Positions 1 to 9,261 are shown, counted from the stretch's first letter. The stretch is DNA of 64,000 nucleotides from Flavobacterium psychrotrophum (GCF_003403075.1 NZ_CP031557.1:2542001-2606000); one strand, 5' to 3'. Translations and numbers: made by a program. The notes: a model not told the origin generated them from the sequence alone.

Positions 1-3000
1 CTGCATGCCTTGCACCGGTAACACAGCCTACTGCACTTGTATTAAATAATACAGGTATTATTATAAATGCAAGTTTTGCAGCAGCAGTTCCTGCCGCTGA
101 CCGTTACCTGGTTTTGCGCAACATTGCAGGTACAACGCCAAATGCTCCGGTTAACGGCACTACATATGCTACAGGTGTAAACACAAACCTTAATAGCTAT
201 GTAGCTTATTATGGTACAGCCACATCTTTCGAAAACAACTACAATCACGGTATAAGAGGTAATAACAATTATGTATACACTATTTATGCTGTAAGTTCAA
301 ACTGTAATGGTGGACCGCTTTATAATACAACCGCCCCGCTTACAGGCAATATTACAAACTGCCCTGCAACTGTTAACGGCATTACTTCTAATGCTATTAC
401 ATCTACCGGTTTTACACTGGCATGGCCTGCTACAGATAATGGCAATGCAAGAGAATTTACAACTGTTCTGGAAGTAGCTACTAACAGTACTTTTACAAAC
501 ATGGTTACCGGATCTCCTTTTACGTTATCGTCTTTTACAACTTCTCAGTCAATTACAGGCCTGCAACCTAATACACAATATTTTTACAGAGCTAAAAATG
601 TAGTTACAGAATGCGAAAGCAGCTATTCTACCGTAGGTAATGTATATACATCGTGTATACCTGTATCTGCTTTTAATGAAGGCTTTGATGGTGTTACCGG
701 TTTAGCATTACCTAACTGCTGGAGCAAAATACTTGTGGGCGCCGGAGGCCCGCCAACCATTAATGTTACTACAACTGATGCTTTATCTGCACCAAACAAT
801 GTAAGCTTTTATGGCAATGGCGCGGATACCGAAGTAGAAACTACTAAGATAATATTGGTAAGCCCGGAGGTTAATAACCTATCGGCAGGTACACACAGGC
901 TACGTTTTAAAGCCCGTAAAACATCATCTACAAGCACTGCGGGTATACGCATAGTAGCACTGGATGGTAACACCGCAGAGGCAACCAGTACTATAATAGA
1001 ATCTGTAACCACGCTTTCTACTACCTATCAGGAGTATACTGTTTACTTTACGAGTTACACAGGCACCGGAAATTACATTGGTATACAAAGAGTTGGAGGG
1101 CCATCTTACTCTTATGTATATGTTGATGATGTTGTTTGGGAACCGGTGCCTTCTTGTATAGAACTCCAGGCGGTAACAGCTACAGAACCAACACCTACAG
1201 GTGCTACAATAAGCTGGACTAATGTAGACAATGCTGCTCCACAGGGTGGATATGAGTATTTTGTTTCTACAACAAATACAACACCAGACGAAACACAAAC
1301 TTTTGTACAAACTACTCAAACAAGTGCAACCCTTACTGGCCTTGCAAGTGGGGTAAGACACTATGTTTTTGTAAGGAGAATATGTAATGCTACCGAAAAA
1401 AGCCCTTGGGTAGCTACAAACTTTACAACAATCGCCACAGCTCCGGCTCCGTGGATAGAAGAATTTCTTACATCATCTTACCCTACAGGCTGGACTACAA
1501 CAAACTGGTCATTGGGTACAACAAGGGGTATAACCGGAGAAGGTAATTCGGCTACCAGCCTTTATAAAAACCTTTTCAGCGGCGCAGCTACAGGTACATT
1601 TACAACCATAGCGGTTGGCCCGCTAAACGCATCAAACTATGAGTTGAGCTTTTATCATAAACAATCTAATTATAACGGCCCTTATGCAGCACCTGCTAAC
1701 TGGGGTAATTTTACAGTACAGGTTTCTGATGATTTTGGCGCAACGTGGAATGTAATTGATACCATCGAAAATGAAAGCAATACCGGATATACTCAAAAAG
1801 TATATTCACTTGCTAATTATCAGGGAAATTATGTGCAGGTAAAAATTGTTGCTAACTGGACATCGGGTGACTTTGACCTTTCTTTTGATAAGTTCGAAAT
1901 TAAAGCTCCGGCAGTTGCTGTAGAAAATGTACTGGTTACTGTTGCAGATAACGCACCGGCTACCATTACAACTGAAAACGGAACACTGCAGCTCCAGGCA
2001 ACAGTAAATCCTGCCGGAACAAACCAGGAAGTAACGTGGTCTGTATTTGCAGGTAGCGATTTTGCTTCGGTTAGCGAAAGTGGCCTTGTTACTGCTATTG
2101 CTAACGGTACCGTTACGGTACGTGCTACATCAAATGTTGATGCCACTAAATTTGAAGATATAGAAATTACTATTGCCATAGAAGAAACCCCTGAAGGATA
2201 TTGCGAAGTAAGTGTTGAATACGATGTAGAGCCTATAACCCTTGTAAATTTTGCCAATCTAAACAAAGCTACAGCTGCCGGTATAAACAACACACCGGCT
2301 TATGAAGATTTTACGGCATTAATAGCCAATGTAAACCGCGAAGGTATCTATACCATGACTGTAAAAGGTAATACAGGTAACCTTGAGCACGACATCAGGG
2401 TATTTATTGACTGGAACCGGGATCTGGTTTTTGATATGGATACTGAATATTACACTACCTCTTTACCCGCTTCTACTGGCGAAGATACTGTAGAGGCTAC
2501 CTTAGAAATTACAGTTCCAGAGAATGCTGTATTGGGCAACACGCGCATGAGGATAATAAAAGATATGTGGAATGTATATGAAGAAGGAGAATTTGATGCT
2601 TGTACTGATGCCTACTATGGGCAAATAGAAGACTACACGGTTACTGTTGCAGAAGCAATAGAAGTTACAAGTGTTTTAGTTACAACACAAAATAATGTTA
2701 CTGCTGAGATAACTGTTGAAAATGGTACGTTACAACTGGTAGCTGCTGTAAACCCTCAGGGTGCAAACCAGGATGTTACATGGTCTGTTGTATCAGGTGC
2801 GGCTTTTGCAACACTTAGCGAAAGCGGACTTGTTACTGCTCTTGCAAATGGTACTGTAGTGGTACGTGCAACATCGGTACAGGATGCTACAAAATTTGAC
2901 GATATTGAAGTTACCATAAATTATGTAACAGTAATTGCTGTTGAAAGTGTAACTGTTGCTACTCAAAATAATGTTACTACTGAGATAACTGTTGAAAATG

Positions 3001-3722
3001 GTACGTTACAACTGGTAGCTGCTGTAAACCCTCAGGGCGCAAACCAGTATGTTACATGGTCTGTGGTATCAGGTGCGGCGTTTGCAACACTTAGCGAAAG
3101 CGGACTTGTTACTGCTCTTGCAAATGGTACTGTAGTGGTACGTGCAACATCGGTACAGGATGCTACAAAATTTGACGATATTGAGGTTACTATAAATTAT
3201 GTAACAGTAATTGCTGTTGAAAGTGTAACTGTTGCTACTCAAAATAATGTTACTGCTGAGATAACTGTTGAAAACGGTACGTTACAACTGGTAGCTACTG
3301 TAAACCCTCAGGGCGCAAACCAGGATGTTACATGGTCTGTGGTATCAGGTGCGGCATTTGCAACACTTAGTGAAAGCGGACTTGTTACTGCTCTTGCAAA
3401 TGGTACTGTAGTGGTACGTGCAACATCGGTACAGGATGCTACAAAATTTGACGATATTGAGGTGGTTATTGATACTGCACTTTCTAATGAAGATTTTGAC
3501 GCAATTAAACTTACATTGTATCCAAATCCTGTGAGCAGCATTCTTTATGTTGAAACCCCGGCTGGTTTTGAAAACTATGAAATATTAGATATTACCGGGA
3601 AATCTATCCTGAATGGTAGCAATAAAGCTATCAACTTTGAAAGCGTTAGCGCCGGTACTTATCTTGTAAAGATTAACCTGGAAGATGGAAAAACAGTAAC
3701 CAGAAAAATCATCAAAAAATAA
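1..3722 (+). CDS. T9SS type A cargo, adhesin-like, 5' end outside window
   Basis: The frame is open from base 3 with no stop, so the gene begins upstream and 1239 residues are visible. Domains in order by nucleotide: a fibronectin III-like module (about 360-630), a cleaved-adhesin/MAM-like module (about 657-1140, with NEGFDG), another FN3 (about 1155-1430), a second jelly-roll-like module (about 1455-1905), a diverged Big_2 Ig-like domain (1921-2180), a GEVED domain (about 2205-2650, with FIDWNRD), three nearly identical Big_2 domains (2661-3476) and a type A T9SS sorting domain (about 3500-3722, with LYPNPV and a basic KKIIKK-like end). It is expected to be exported by Sec, moved across the outer membrane by T9SS and anchored or released at the surface. 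The ligand is unknown; adhesion is inferred from the domains. A strong terminator follows. Confidence 0.9.
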   Translation, partial: ACLAPVTQPTALVLNNTGIIINASFAAAVPAADRYLVLRNIAGTTPNAPVNGTTYATGVNTNLNSYVAYYGTATSFENNYNHGIRGNNNYVYTIYAVSSNCNGGPLYNTTAPLTGNITNCPATVNGITSNAITSTGFTLAWPATDNGNAREFTTVLEVATNSTFTNMVTGSPFTLSSFTTSQSITGLQPNTQYFYRAKNVVTECESSYSTVGNVYTSCIPVSAFNEGFDGVTGLALPNCWSKILVGAGGPPTINVTTTDALSAPNNVSFYGNGADTEVETTKIILVSPEVNNLSAGTHRLRFKARKTSSTSTAGIRIVALDGNTAEATSTIIESVTTLSTTYQEYTVYFTSYTGTGNYIGIQRVGGPSYSYVYVDDVVWEPVPSCIELQAVTATEPTPTGATISWTNVDNAAPQGGYEYFVSTTNTTPDETQTFVQTTQTSATLTGLASGVRHYVFVRRICNATEKSPWVATNFTTIATAPAPWIEEFLTSSYPTGWTTTNWSLGTTRGITGEGNSATSLYKNLFSGAATGTFTTIAVGPLNASNYELSFYHKQSNYNGPYAAPANWGNFTVQVSDDFGATWNVIDTIENESNTGYTQKVYSLANYQGNYVQVKIVANWTSGDFDLSFDKFEIKAPAVAVENVLVTVADNAPATITTENGTLQLQATVNPAGTNQEVTWSVFAGSDFASVSESGLVTAIANGTVTVRATSNVDATKFEDIEITIAIEETPEGYCEVSVEYDVEPITLVNFANLNKATAAGINNTPAYEDFTALIANVNREGIYTMTVKGNTGNLEHDIRVFIDWNRDLVFDMDTEYYTTSLPASTGEDTVEATLEITVPENAVLGNTRMRIIKDMWNVYEEGEFDACTDAYYGQIEDYTVTVAEAIEVTSVLVTTQNNVTAEITVENGTLQLVAAVNPQGANQDVTWSVVSGAAFATLSESGLVTALANGTVVVRATSVQDATKFDDIEVTINYVTVIAVESVTVATQNNVTTEITVENGTLQLVAAVNPQGANQYVTWSVVSGAAFATLSESGLVTALANGTVVVRATSVQDATKFDDIEVTINYVTVIAVESVTVATQNNVTAEITVENGTLQLVATVNPQGANQDVTWSVVSGAAFATLSESGLVTALANGTVVVRATSVQDATKFDDIEVVIDTALSNEDFDAIKLTLYPNPVSSILYVETPAGFENYEILDITGKSILNGSNKAINFESVSAGTYLVKINLEDGKTVTRKIIKK
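2661..3476 (+). repeat. Three tandem 276-bp Big_2 coding repeats
   Basis: Equivalent points (ataactgttgaaaa) fall at 2709, 2985 and 3261, giving an exact 276-bp period, or 92 residues. Units begin near 2661, 2937 and 3213. They differ at only a few bases, and one change is D to Y in the second unit. A fourth, older copy at 1921-2180 is much more diverged. The similarity at synonymous sites points to recent duplication or ongoing gene conversion. Confidence 0.95.
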
Positions 3723-3756
3723 GCTCGATACTCCCAACTAAAAAAACTAAGTAAGG

Positions 3757-3790
3757 AAGCCGTCTCAATATCTAATTGAGGCGGTTTTTT
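3757..3790 (+). terminator. Rho-independent terminator after the T9SS gene
   Basis: The arms ccgtctcaat and attgaggcgg form a 10-bp stem with one G-U pair and a short loop, followed by a run of seven T. It lies about 35 bp after the stop codon of the T9SS gene. Confidence 0.85.
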
Positions 3791-3922
3791 TATGTATATA
3801 TAAAAGGAGATTTGAAAGAAAACATTATTGTGACTCAATAGACATATAAAGTAATAAGACATATCTAAACTGGAGTGATAAGTTTGAACAGCCCCTTGGC
3901 TTTTATAAAGATATTGATGCCT

Positions 3923-3956
3923 TTGAGGTAAAATATCTGTAAAAATTATAAATTTG
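3923..3956 (+). promoter_or_regulatory. Bacteroidetes-type promoter directly before the sirtuin start
   Basis: TTG at 3923-3925 and TAAATTTG at 3949-3956 match the flavobacterial -33/-7 pattern with a 23-bp spacer. The box ends three bases before the ATG at 3960, so the transcript probably begins at or next to the start codon. Confidence 0.6.
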
Positions 3957-3959
3957 AAT

Positions 3960-4664
3960 ATGAAGAAAAAAATTGTAGTGCTATCCGGTGCGGGAGTAAG
4001 CGCCGAAAGTGGTGTAGCGACCTTTAGGGATGCAGACGGATTGTGGGAAGGACACGATGTAATGGAAGTCGCCACCCCGGAAGGCTTTGCCAAAAATCCG
4101 GCACTGGTACTGGACTTTTATAATCAGCGACGCCGTCAGCTTTTTGATGTGCAACCCAATAGCGCACATAAGATAATTGCTGAACTGGAAACAAATTTTG
4201 ACGTTACCGTGATAACCCAAAATGTAGACGACCTGCATGAGCGTGGTGGCAGCAAACAGATAATTCACCTTCATGGAGAACTTTTAAAGGCGCGATGCAC
4301 TGTAGACGAGCATACTGTTATAGAATGGGCAGGAGATATTGTACTGGGACAAAAGCATCCTGATACCGGCAGGCAATTACGCCCGCATATAGTGTGGTTT
4401 GGCGAAGCCGTGCCTGCAATAGCTGATGCGGCAATATATGTTGAACAGGCCGATTATATTATTGTAATAGGCACCAGTATGCAGGTGTATCCTGCTGCAG
4501 GGCTTATAGATTATGCCAAACGCAATGCTAAAATATTTTACATTGATCCTAATCCTGCCAGCGTAAGTGGTTTTAATAATGAGATAGAGATTATTAAAAT
4601 GCGGGCAAGCGAGGGCATGCAGATTGTTAGGGATAAACTAAATAATATAGCAGAACACAATTAA
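3960..4664 (+). CDS. cobB: SIR2-family NAD-dependent protein deacylase (class III-like)
   Basis: A 234-aa sirtuin that removes acyl groups from lysines using NAD+. Visible motifs are the NAD-binding GAGVSAESG (residues 10-18), TFRD, TQNVDDLH, the catalytic His of HLHGEL (H105), and a GTS motif near residue 175. Y54 and R57 (YNQR) match the Tyr-x-x-Arg pair of SIRT5/CobB-type enzymes that accept succinyl or malonyl groups, so desuccinylation is likely. Only one cysteine (C113) remains where most sirtuins have four zinc ligands. ATG 3960 was chosen because it starts directly before the Rossmann strand; an in-frame TTG at 3954 lies inside the -7 promoter box. The next gene starts 54 bp downstream. 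Confidence 0.9.
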   Translation: MKKKIVVLSGAGVSAESGVATFRDADGLWEGHDVMEVATPEGFAKNPALVLDFYNQRRRQLFDVQPNSAHKIIAELETNFDVTVITQNVDDLHERGGSKQIIHLHGELLKARCTVDEHTVIEWAGDIVLGQKHPDTGRQLRPHIVWFGEAVPAIADAAIYVEQADYIIVIGTSMQVYPAAGLIDYAKRNAKIFYIDPNPASVSGFNNEIEIIKMRASEGMQIVRDKLNNIAEHN

Positions 4665-4718
4665 GTTTTCAACAACAACCAACACCTTGCTGCAATAATT
4701 CTTAAAAAAAAACCATTC

Positions 4719-5183
4719 ATGCCAGTTGCTGTTTATTTATGTGCCTCAATTTCTATAGTCTTTACTACAGCCCTCTTCGGATTACTTATAAATAATACAA
4801 TTAATTCTAAGGATTTTTATAACAGGTTAACTAACATGAACTTTATAAGAAATGAGGCCATTAACAAGTACTTAGGAGTTAAAGCACTCAGACTTTTAAT
4901 TGTAAATACTTTTTGGAGTAAGCTCAATCCCAGCCTTCAAATTCCAAATACAAGGAATAAAGAGCAATTACTAAAAATACGTGCCGAAATGACTAATGCT
5001 GAAATTAGCCACCTCATCGGATTTTTAATTACGTTACTATTAATGCTTACAAGCTATGCTACTTCTTGGCATACAGGTATCATACTACCCTTGTTAATTT
5101 CAAATATTGCATTTCACTTACATCCGGCGCTATTACAACAATATAATAAACGCAGACTCGACAAGCTATTGAAAATGCTCTAA
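4719..5183 (+). CDS. Small integral membrane protein, unknown function
   Basis: 154 aa with an N-terminal hydrophobic segment (about residues 2-24) and two further membrane segments near residues 100-135. Between them is a basic region with NTFWSK and a later NAEISHLIGF stretch. The arrangement recalls small membrane proteins annotated in Flavobacteria as CrtO-like acyltransferase relatives, but I cannot confirm this from motifs, so no function is assigned. It follows the sirtuin gene on the same strand and could be cotranscribed with it. A shared bidirectional terminator separates it from carB. Confidence 0.7.
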   Translation: MPVAVYLCASISIVFTTALFGLLINNTINSKDFYNRLTNMNFIRNEAINKYLGVKALRLLIVNTFWSKLNPSLQIPNTRNKEQLLKIRAEMTNAEISHLIGFLITLLLMLTSYATSWHTGIILPLLISNIAFHLHPALLQQYNKRRLDKLLKML

Positions 5184-5192
5184 AAAAAAATA

Positions 5193-5226
5193 AGAGCCCC
5201 TGAAAATACAAGGGCTCTATATTTTT
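5193..5226. terminator. Bidirectional terminator between the membrane protein gene and carB
   Basis: agagccc (5193-5199) pairs with gggctct (5212-5218). On the plus strand it is followed by an A/T-rich tail; on the minus strand it is followed by a long T run (the A run at 5182-5190). It therefore serves both converging genes, best on the minus strand. Confidence 0.8.
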
Positions 5227-5248
5227 ATACTAAACAGTATCTACATTA

Positions 5249-8101
5249 CTATTTGCTCAGGTACATTTTTCTGCGGCTGTAAAGCTCATAGAACTGGTCA
5301 TCTTTAAGGTCATCAATAAACAGGATACTCTCCCCTGTTGACTTCATCTCTGGTCCAAGCGCTTTGTTCACACCCGGGAATTTACTGAAAGAGAATACCG
5401 GCTGCTTTATGGCAAAGCCTTTAAGCTGTGGGTTAAAGGTAAAATCTTTCACTTTTTTCTCGCCCAGCATTACTTTAGTAGCATAATTTACATAAGGTTC
5501 GCCATATGCTTTAGCAATAAACGGCACCGTGCGGCTCGCTCTTGGGTTGGCCTCGATTATGTAAACAATATCATCTTTAATAGCAAACTGAATGTTGATA
5601 AGCCCTACCGTTTTAAGCGCAAGCGCTATCTTTTTAGTATGGTCTTTAATTTGCTGCATTACAAACTCGCCAAGGTTAAATGGTGGCAACGTAGCATTAC
5701 TGTCGCCACTGTGCACACCACAAGGCTCTATATGCTCCATGATACCGATGATGTAAACATCTTCGCCATCGCAAATTGCATCGGCTTCAGCCTCTATAGC
5801 GCCGTCAAGGTAATGATCCAGCAGTAATTTATTGCCCGGTATGCTCTTAAGCAGGTCGATAACGTGCTCTTCAAGCTCCTGCTTGTTGATAACAATTTTC
5901 ATGCCCTGGCCACCCAGTACATAACTTGGTCTTACCAGTAGCGGGAAGTCTAATGTCTCAGCAAGCTGTACCGCTTCATCAGCGCTCTCTGCTATACCAA
6001 ACTGGGGGAATGGTATGCCCAGGTCTGTAAGCAGGTCAGAGAAACGCCCTCGGTCTTCAGCAAGGTCAAGCGCATCGTAGCTGGTTCCTAATATCTTTAT
6101 GCCATAGCGATCCAGTTTTTCAGCAAGCTTAAGGGCAGTCTGCCCACCAAGCTGCACGATAACACCTTCTGGCTTTTCATGGCGGATGATGTCGTAAATA
6201 TGCTCCCAGAATACCGGCTCAAAGTACAGCTTATCTGCCGTATCAAAATCGGTAGAAACTGTTTCCGGGTTACAGTTTATCATGATGGTTTCATAACCAC
6301 ACTCTGCTGCTGCAAGTACACCATGTACGCAAGAGTAGTCAAACTCAATACCCTGGCCTATACGGTTAGGGCCTGAGCCCAGTACCACAACCTTTTTACG
6401 GTCTGATACTATACTTTCGTTATGAACATATTTGGTACCGTCGGCCTTTTCTATCTCTGCCTCAAAAGTTGAGTAGTAGTAAGGTGTTTTAGCTTCAAAT
6501 TCGGCCGCGCAGGTATCTACCAGTTTGTAAACACGCTTTACGCCCATTTCTTCGCGCTTGTTATACACATCACTTTCTACACACCCCATCATGTGGGCAA
6601 GCTGCCTGTCGGCAAAACCTTTTTGTTTGGCCTCAAGAAGCAGTTCTTTTGGCAGGGTATCTATTTTAAAAGTAGAAATTTCTTTTTCAAGTATGTACAG
6701 CTCCTCATATTGCTTAAGGAACCACATATCTATTTGTGTAATTTCGTGGATGCGGCTTAATGGTATACCCATTTGTATGGCATCATAAATTACAAAAACA
6801 CGATCCCAGCTTGCATGGGTAAGCTTATCTATTATTTGCTCGTAGTTTTTGTAGCCTTTACCGTCAGCGCCAAGCCCGTTACGCTTAATTTCAAGCGACT
6901 GGGTAGCCTTGTGCAGCGCTTCCTGGAATGAACGGCCTATACCCATAACCTCACCTACAGATTTCATCTGAAGGCCTAGCGTACGGTCTGCACCTTCAAA
7001 CTTATCAAAGTTCCAGCGTGGTATTTTTACGATAACATAGTCAAGCGTTGGTTCAAACAGGGCCGATGTAGATTTTGTAATCTGGTTTTGTAGTTCGTCA
7101 AGGTGGTAGCCCAGTGCCAGTTTAGAAGCTATCTTGGCAATAGGGTAACCGGTAGCTTTAGAGGCCAGTGCCGATGAGCGCGATACCCTTGGGTTGATCT
7201 CAATGGCTACAATGTCTTCTTTTTCATCCGGGCTTACGGCAAACTGCACGTTACAGCCACCGGCAAAGTTACCTATGCTGCGCATCATTTTGATAGCCAT
7301 ATCCCTCATTTTCTGGAAGGTGGTGTCAGATAATGTCATGGCAGGTGCTACGGTAATACTGTCTCCCGTGTGGATACCCATAGGGTCCATATTCTCGATA
7401 GAACAGATGATAACCACGTTATCGTTCTTATCACGAAGCAATTCTAATTCGTATTCTTTCCAGCCTAAAAGAGCTTTATCGATAAGCACCTCATGTATAG
7501 GCGACATCTCAAGGCCGTAAGTAAGCAGGTTGTCAAAGTCTTCTTTTTTATGTACAAAAGCAGCTCCTGTACCACCCAGCGTAAACGATGGGCGAATAAC
7601 CAGCGGGAAGCCAAACTCCTGCGCTATCTCTTTACCTTTAAGGAATGAGTTAGCCGTTTTAGCAGGTGCAGCAGGTATGCCTATCCTTTCTAAAAGTTGT
7701 TTAAACTGTTCCCTGTCTTCGGTAATGTTTATGGCGTTAACATCTACACCTATAAGGCGCACGTTAAAGTCGCTCCAAATCCCTTTTTCTTCTGCCTCAA
7801 GGCATAGGTTAAGTGCAGTTTGCCCACCCATGGTAGGTAATACAGCATCAATATTAGGGTGCGCTTTCAGTATCTCAATGATCGATTTTGTGGTAAGCGG
7901 CTTCAGGTAAATATGGTCGGCCATAGAAGGGTCGGTCATAATGGTGGCCGGGTTAGAGTTGATAAGGATAACCTCTATCCCCTCTTCTCTTAGTGAGCGC
8001 GCCGCCTGAGAACCGGCATAATCAAATTCGCATGCCTGGCCAATTACGATGGGACCAGAACCGATGATCAGTACAGATTTAATGGAAGTGTCTTTTGGCA
8101 T
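5249..8101 (-). CDS. carB: Carbamoyl-phosphate synthase large subunit, short form
   Basis: A 950-aa protein that makes carbamoyl phosphate from bicarbonate, glutamine-derived ammonia and two ATP, feeding pyrimidine and arginine synthesis. The two homologous halves are clear: the N-half begins GSGPIVIGQACEFDY and the C-half GSGPNRIGQGIEFDY, each followed by an ATP-grasp domain. The protein stops about 120 residues earlier than the 1073-aa E. coli enzyme, just after the second synthetase half, so the C-terminal MGS-like allosteric domain is absent. The small subunit gene carA is not in the window. It is transcribed leftward as a single gene with its own promoter. Confidence 0.97.
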   Translation of the reverse strand: MPKDTSIKSVLIIGSGPIVIGQACEFDYAGSQAARSLREEGIEVILINSNPATIMTDPSMADHIYLKPLTTKSIIEILKAHPNIDAVLPTMGGQTALNLCLEAEEKGIWSDFNVRLIGVDVNAINITEDREQFKQLLERIGIPAAPAKTANSFLKGKEIAQEFGFPLVIRPSFTLGGTGAAFVHKKEDFDNLLTYGLEMSPIHEVLIDKALLGWKEYELELLRDKNDNVVIICSIENMDPMGIHTGDSITVAPAMTLSDTTFQKMRDMAIKMMRSIGNFAGGCNVQFAVSPDEKEDIVAIEINPRVSRSSALASKATGYPIAKIASKLALGYHLDELQNQITKSTSALFEPTLDYVIVKIPRWNFDKFEGADRTLGLQMKSVGEVMGIGRSFQEALHKATQSLEIKRNGLGADGKGYKNYEQIIDKLTHASWDRVFVIYDAIQMGIPLSRIHEITQIDMWFLKQYEELYILEKEISTFKIDTLPKELLLEAKQKGFADRQLAHMMGCVESDVYNKREEMGVKRVYKLVDTCAAEFEAKTPYYYSTFEAEIEKADGTKYVHNESIVSDRKKVVVLGSGPNRIGQGIEFDYSCVHGVLAAAECGYETIMINCNPETVSTDFDTADKLYFEPVFWEHIYDIIRHEKPEGVIVQLGGQTALKLAEKLDRYGIKILGTSYDALDLAEDRGRFSDLLTDLGIPFPQFGIAESADEAVQLAETLDFPLLVRPSYVLGGQGMKIVINKQELEEHVIDLLKSIPGNKLLLDHYLDGAIEAEADAICDGEDVYIIGIMEHIEPCGVHSGDSNATLPPFNLGEFVMQQIKDHTKKIALALKTVGLINIQFAIKDDIVYIIEANPRASRTVPFIAKAYGEPYVNYATKVMLGEKKVKDFTFNPQLKGFAIKQPVFSFSKFPGVNKALGPEMKSTGESILFIDDLKDDQFYELYSRRKMYLSK

Positions 8102-8150
8102 TGTGTGTTGTCGTTGTGTTTAGTATGTGTTTGCCTTATAAAAGGCTGTG

Positions 8151-8181
8151 CAAATTTACATTTTTTTTAGGCTATCCCCAA
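8151..8181 (-). promoter_or_regulatory. carB promoter
   Basis: On the minus strand TTG (complement of 8179-8181) and TAAATTTG (complement of 8151-8158) are separated by 20 bp, matching the Bacteroidetes promoter pattern. The -7 box lies about 50 bp before the carB ATG. Confidence 0.65.
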
Positions 8182-8270
8182 GGCTACATTAAGCGTAGTG
8201 AAAATATTTCGTACCCATTAATATCCCGGGGTGAAGCCGCCCCGCCTCTCCTTTAGTGTGGCCTGGGTAT

Positions 8271-8303
8271 AAAAAAAGGCGTTACTTAAAAAAAGTAACA
8301 CCT
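8271..8303 (-). terminator. rpmH terminator
   Basis: On the minus strand aggtgttact pairs with agtaacgcct (one G-U) and is followed by seven T. It lies just after the rpmH stop. Confidence 0.85.
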
Positions 8304-8325
8304 TTATGTATGTTTTATACAAACA

Positions 8326-8487
8326 TTATTTTTTGTGACGCGGTTCGCTAGAAACTGTTAGTTTGTGGCGGCCTTTAGCCCTTCTGCGAGCAAGCACTTT
8401 TCTACCGTTGGCAGAAGCCATCCTGTCCATGAAACCGTGCTTATTTCTTCTTTTTCTCTTTGATGGTTGAAAAGTTCTCTTACTCAT
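8326..8487 (-). CDS. rpmH: 50S ribosomal protein L34
   Basis: A 53-aa, very basic protein that begins [19 protein letters not shown] and continues with the L34 signature [21 protein letters not shown]. The complement of cat at 8485-8487 is the start and the complement of 8326-8328 is the stop. L34 is a structural protein of the large ribosomal subunit. The C-terminal tail after KGRHKL is about ten residues longer than in E. coli L34 (46 aa), which is common in this phylum. It has its own promoter and terminator. The usual neighbours rnpA and dnaA are not here. Confidence 0.97.
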
Positions 8488-8558
8488 TGTTTTGTATCTT
8501 TAAATCTTTATGAATATCTTTCTTTCGGGTTCAGGAACCTCTTCCTAAAAACCGAGTG

Positions 8559-8589
8559 CAAATATACAAACCTTTTTTTTTATGCACAA
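8559..8589 (-). promoter_or_regulatory. rpmH promoter
   Basis: On the minus strand TTG (complement of 8587-8589) and TATATTTG (complement of 8559-8566) are spaced by 20 bp. The leader to the rpmH start is about 70 nt. Confidence 0.7.
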
Positions 8590-8624
8590 GTGGTTTTATA
8601 AAAATTATTTTTAAGTAAAATTAT

Positions 8625-8632
8625 TACCTTTG
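8625..8632 (+). promoter_or_regulatory. -7 promoter box for the TPR-like gene
   Basis: TACCTTTG matches TAnnTTTG, 23 bp before the ATG at 8656. No clear TTG is seen at the -33 position. Confidence 0.45.
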
Positions 8633-8655
8633 CGCCGCTAATTTACAATACTTAT

Positions 8656-9198
8656 ATGTTTAATAAAAATATAAAGCTGGTAATAGCCGGCCTAATCCTT
8701 ATAACAGCCGTATGGCAGTTTACAGAAAACAACATTGGCAATGGTATATTCCTTATACTTATAGCGGGTCTTGTAGTACTTACCTATTTTAAGAATGAAA
8801 TAATTATTGCTGCTTTCTTTAAACTAAGGAAACAGGATTTTGAGGGGGCTAATAAATTATTAGACAAAATAAAGAACCCACATACAGCACTTGTGCGCAA
8901 GCAGGAAGGCTACTACAACTACCTTAAAGGGCTTATGCTAAGCCAGACAAACCTTAATGCTGCCGAGAAATTCCTTAAAAAAGCAGTAGAGCTTGGCCTT
9001 AGCATGGATCAGGATCTTGCCATGGCAAAACTTAACCTTGCCGGTATAGCAATTTCTAAAGGACGTAAAATAGAAGCTGAAAAATTGCTTAGCGAAACTA
9101 AAAAACTGGACAAACAGGGCATGCTGAAAGACCAGATAGCCATGATGAAGGCTAACCTGAAAAAAGGCCCTGCACAACAGCAAATGAGAAGATATTAA
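8656..9198 (+). CDS. Membrane-anchored TPR-like protein, unknown function
   Basis: 180 aa. Two closely spaced hydrophobic segments (about residues 8-24 and 28-46) are followed by a cytoplasmic helical part with TPR-like helix pairs: KLRKQDFEGANKLLDKI, then YYNYLKGLMLSQTNLNAAEK with FLKKAVELG, then NLAGIAISKGRKIEAEKLL. Proteins of this form are conserved in Flavobacteria without a known role; a scaffold function is inferred only from the repeats. It stands alone between the divergent rpmH gene and a strong terminator. Confidence 0.75.
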   Translation: MFNKNIKLVIAGLILITAVWQFTENNIGNGIFLILIAGLVVLTYFKNEIIIAAFFKLRKQDFEGANKLLDKIKNPHTALVRKQEGYYNYLKGLMLSQTNLNAAEKFLKKAVELGLSMDQDLAMAKLNLAGIAISKGRKIEAEKLLSETKKLDKQGMLKDQIAMMKANLKKGPAQQQMRRY

Positions 9199-9202
9199 TA
9201 AG

Positions 9203-9225
9203 AACCGCCTTAGGGCGGTTTTTTT
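9203..9225 (+). terminator. Terminator of the TPR-like gene
   Basis: aaccgcc and ggcggtt form a GC-rich stem with a 4-nt loop, followed directly by a T run, five bases after the stop codon. Confidence 0.9.
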
Positions 9226-9248
9226 ATGGTGTTATTTCACTAATAGTC

Positions 9249-9256
9249 TATATTTG
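9249..9256 (+). promoter_or_regulatory. -7 promoter box before the 9281 gene
   Basis: TATATTTG matches TAnnTTTG. The distance to the ATG is 24 bp, and most of that leader is a tetranucleotide repeat. Confidence 0.5.
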
Positions 9257-9261
9257 GTTTT

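Noticed and set aside
924..1361. 145-aa minus-strand frame inside the first T9SS gene
   Set aside because: Cys-rich composition results from complementing Thr/Ala codons; no start context or homology pattern.
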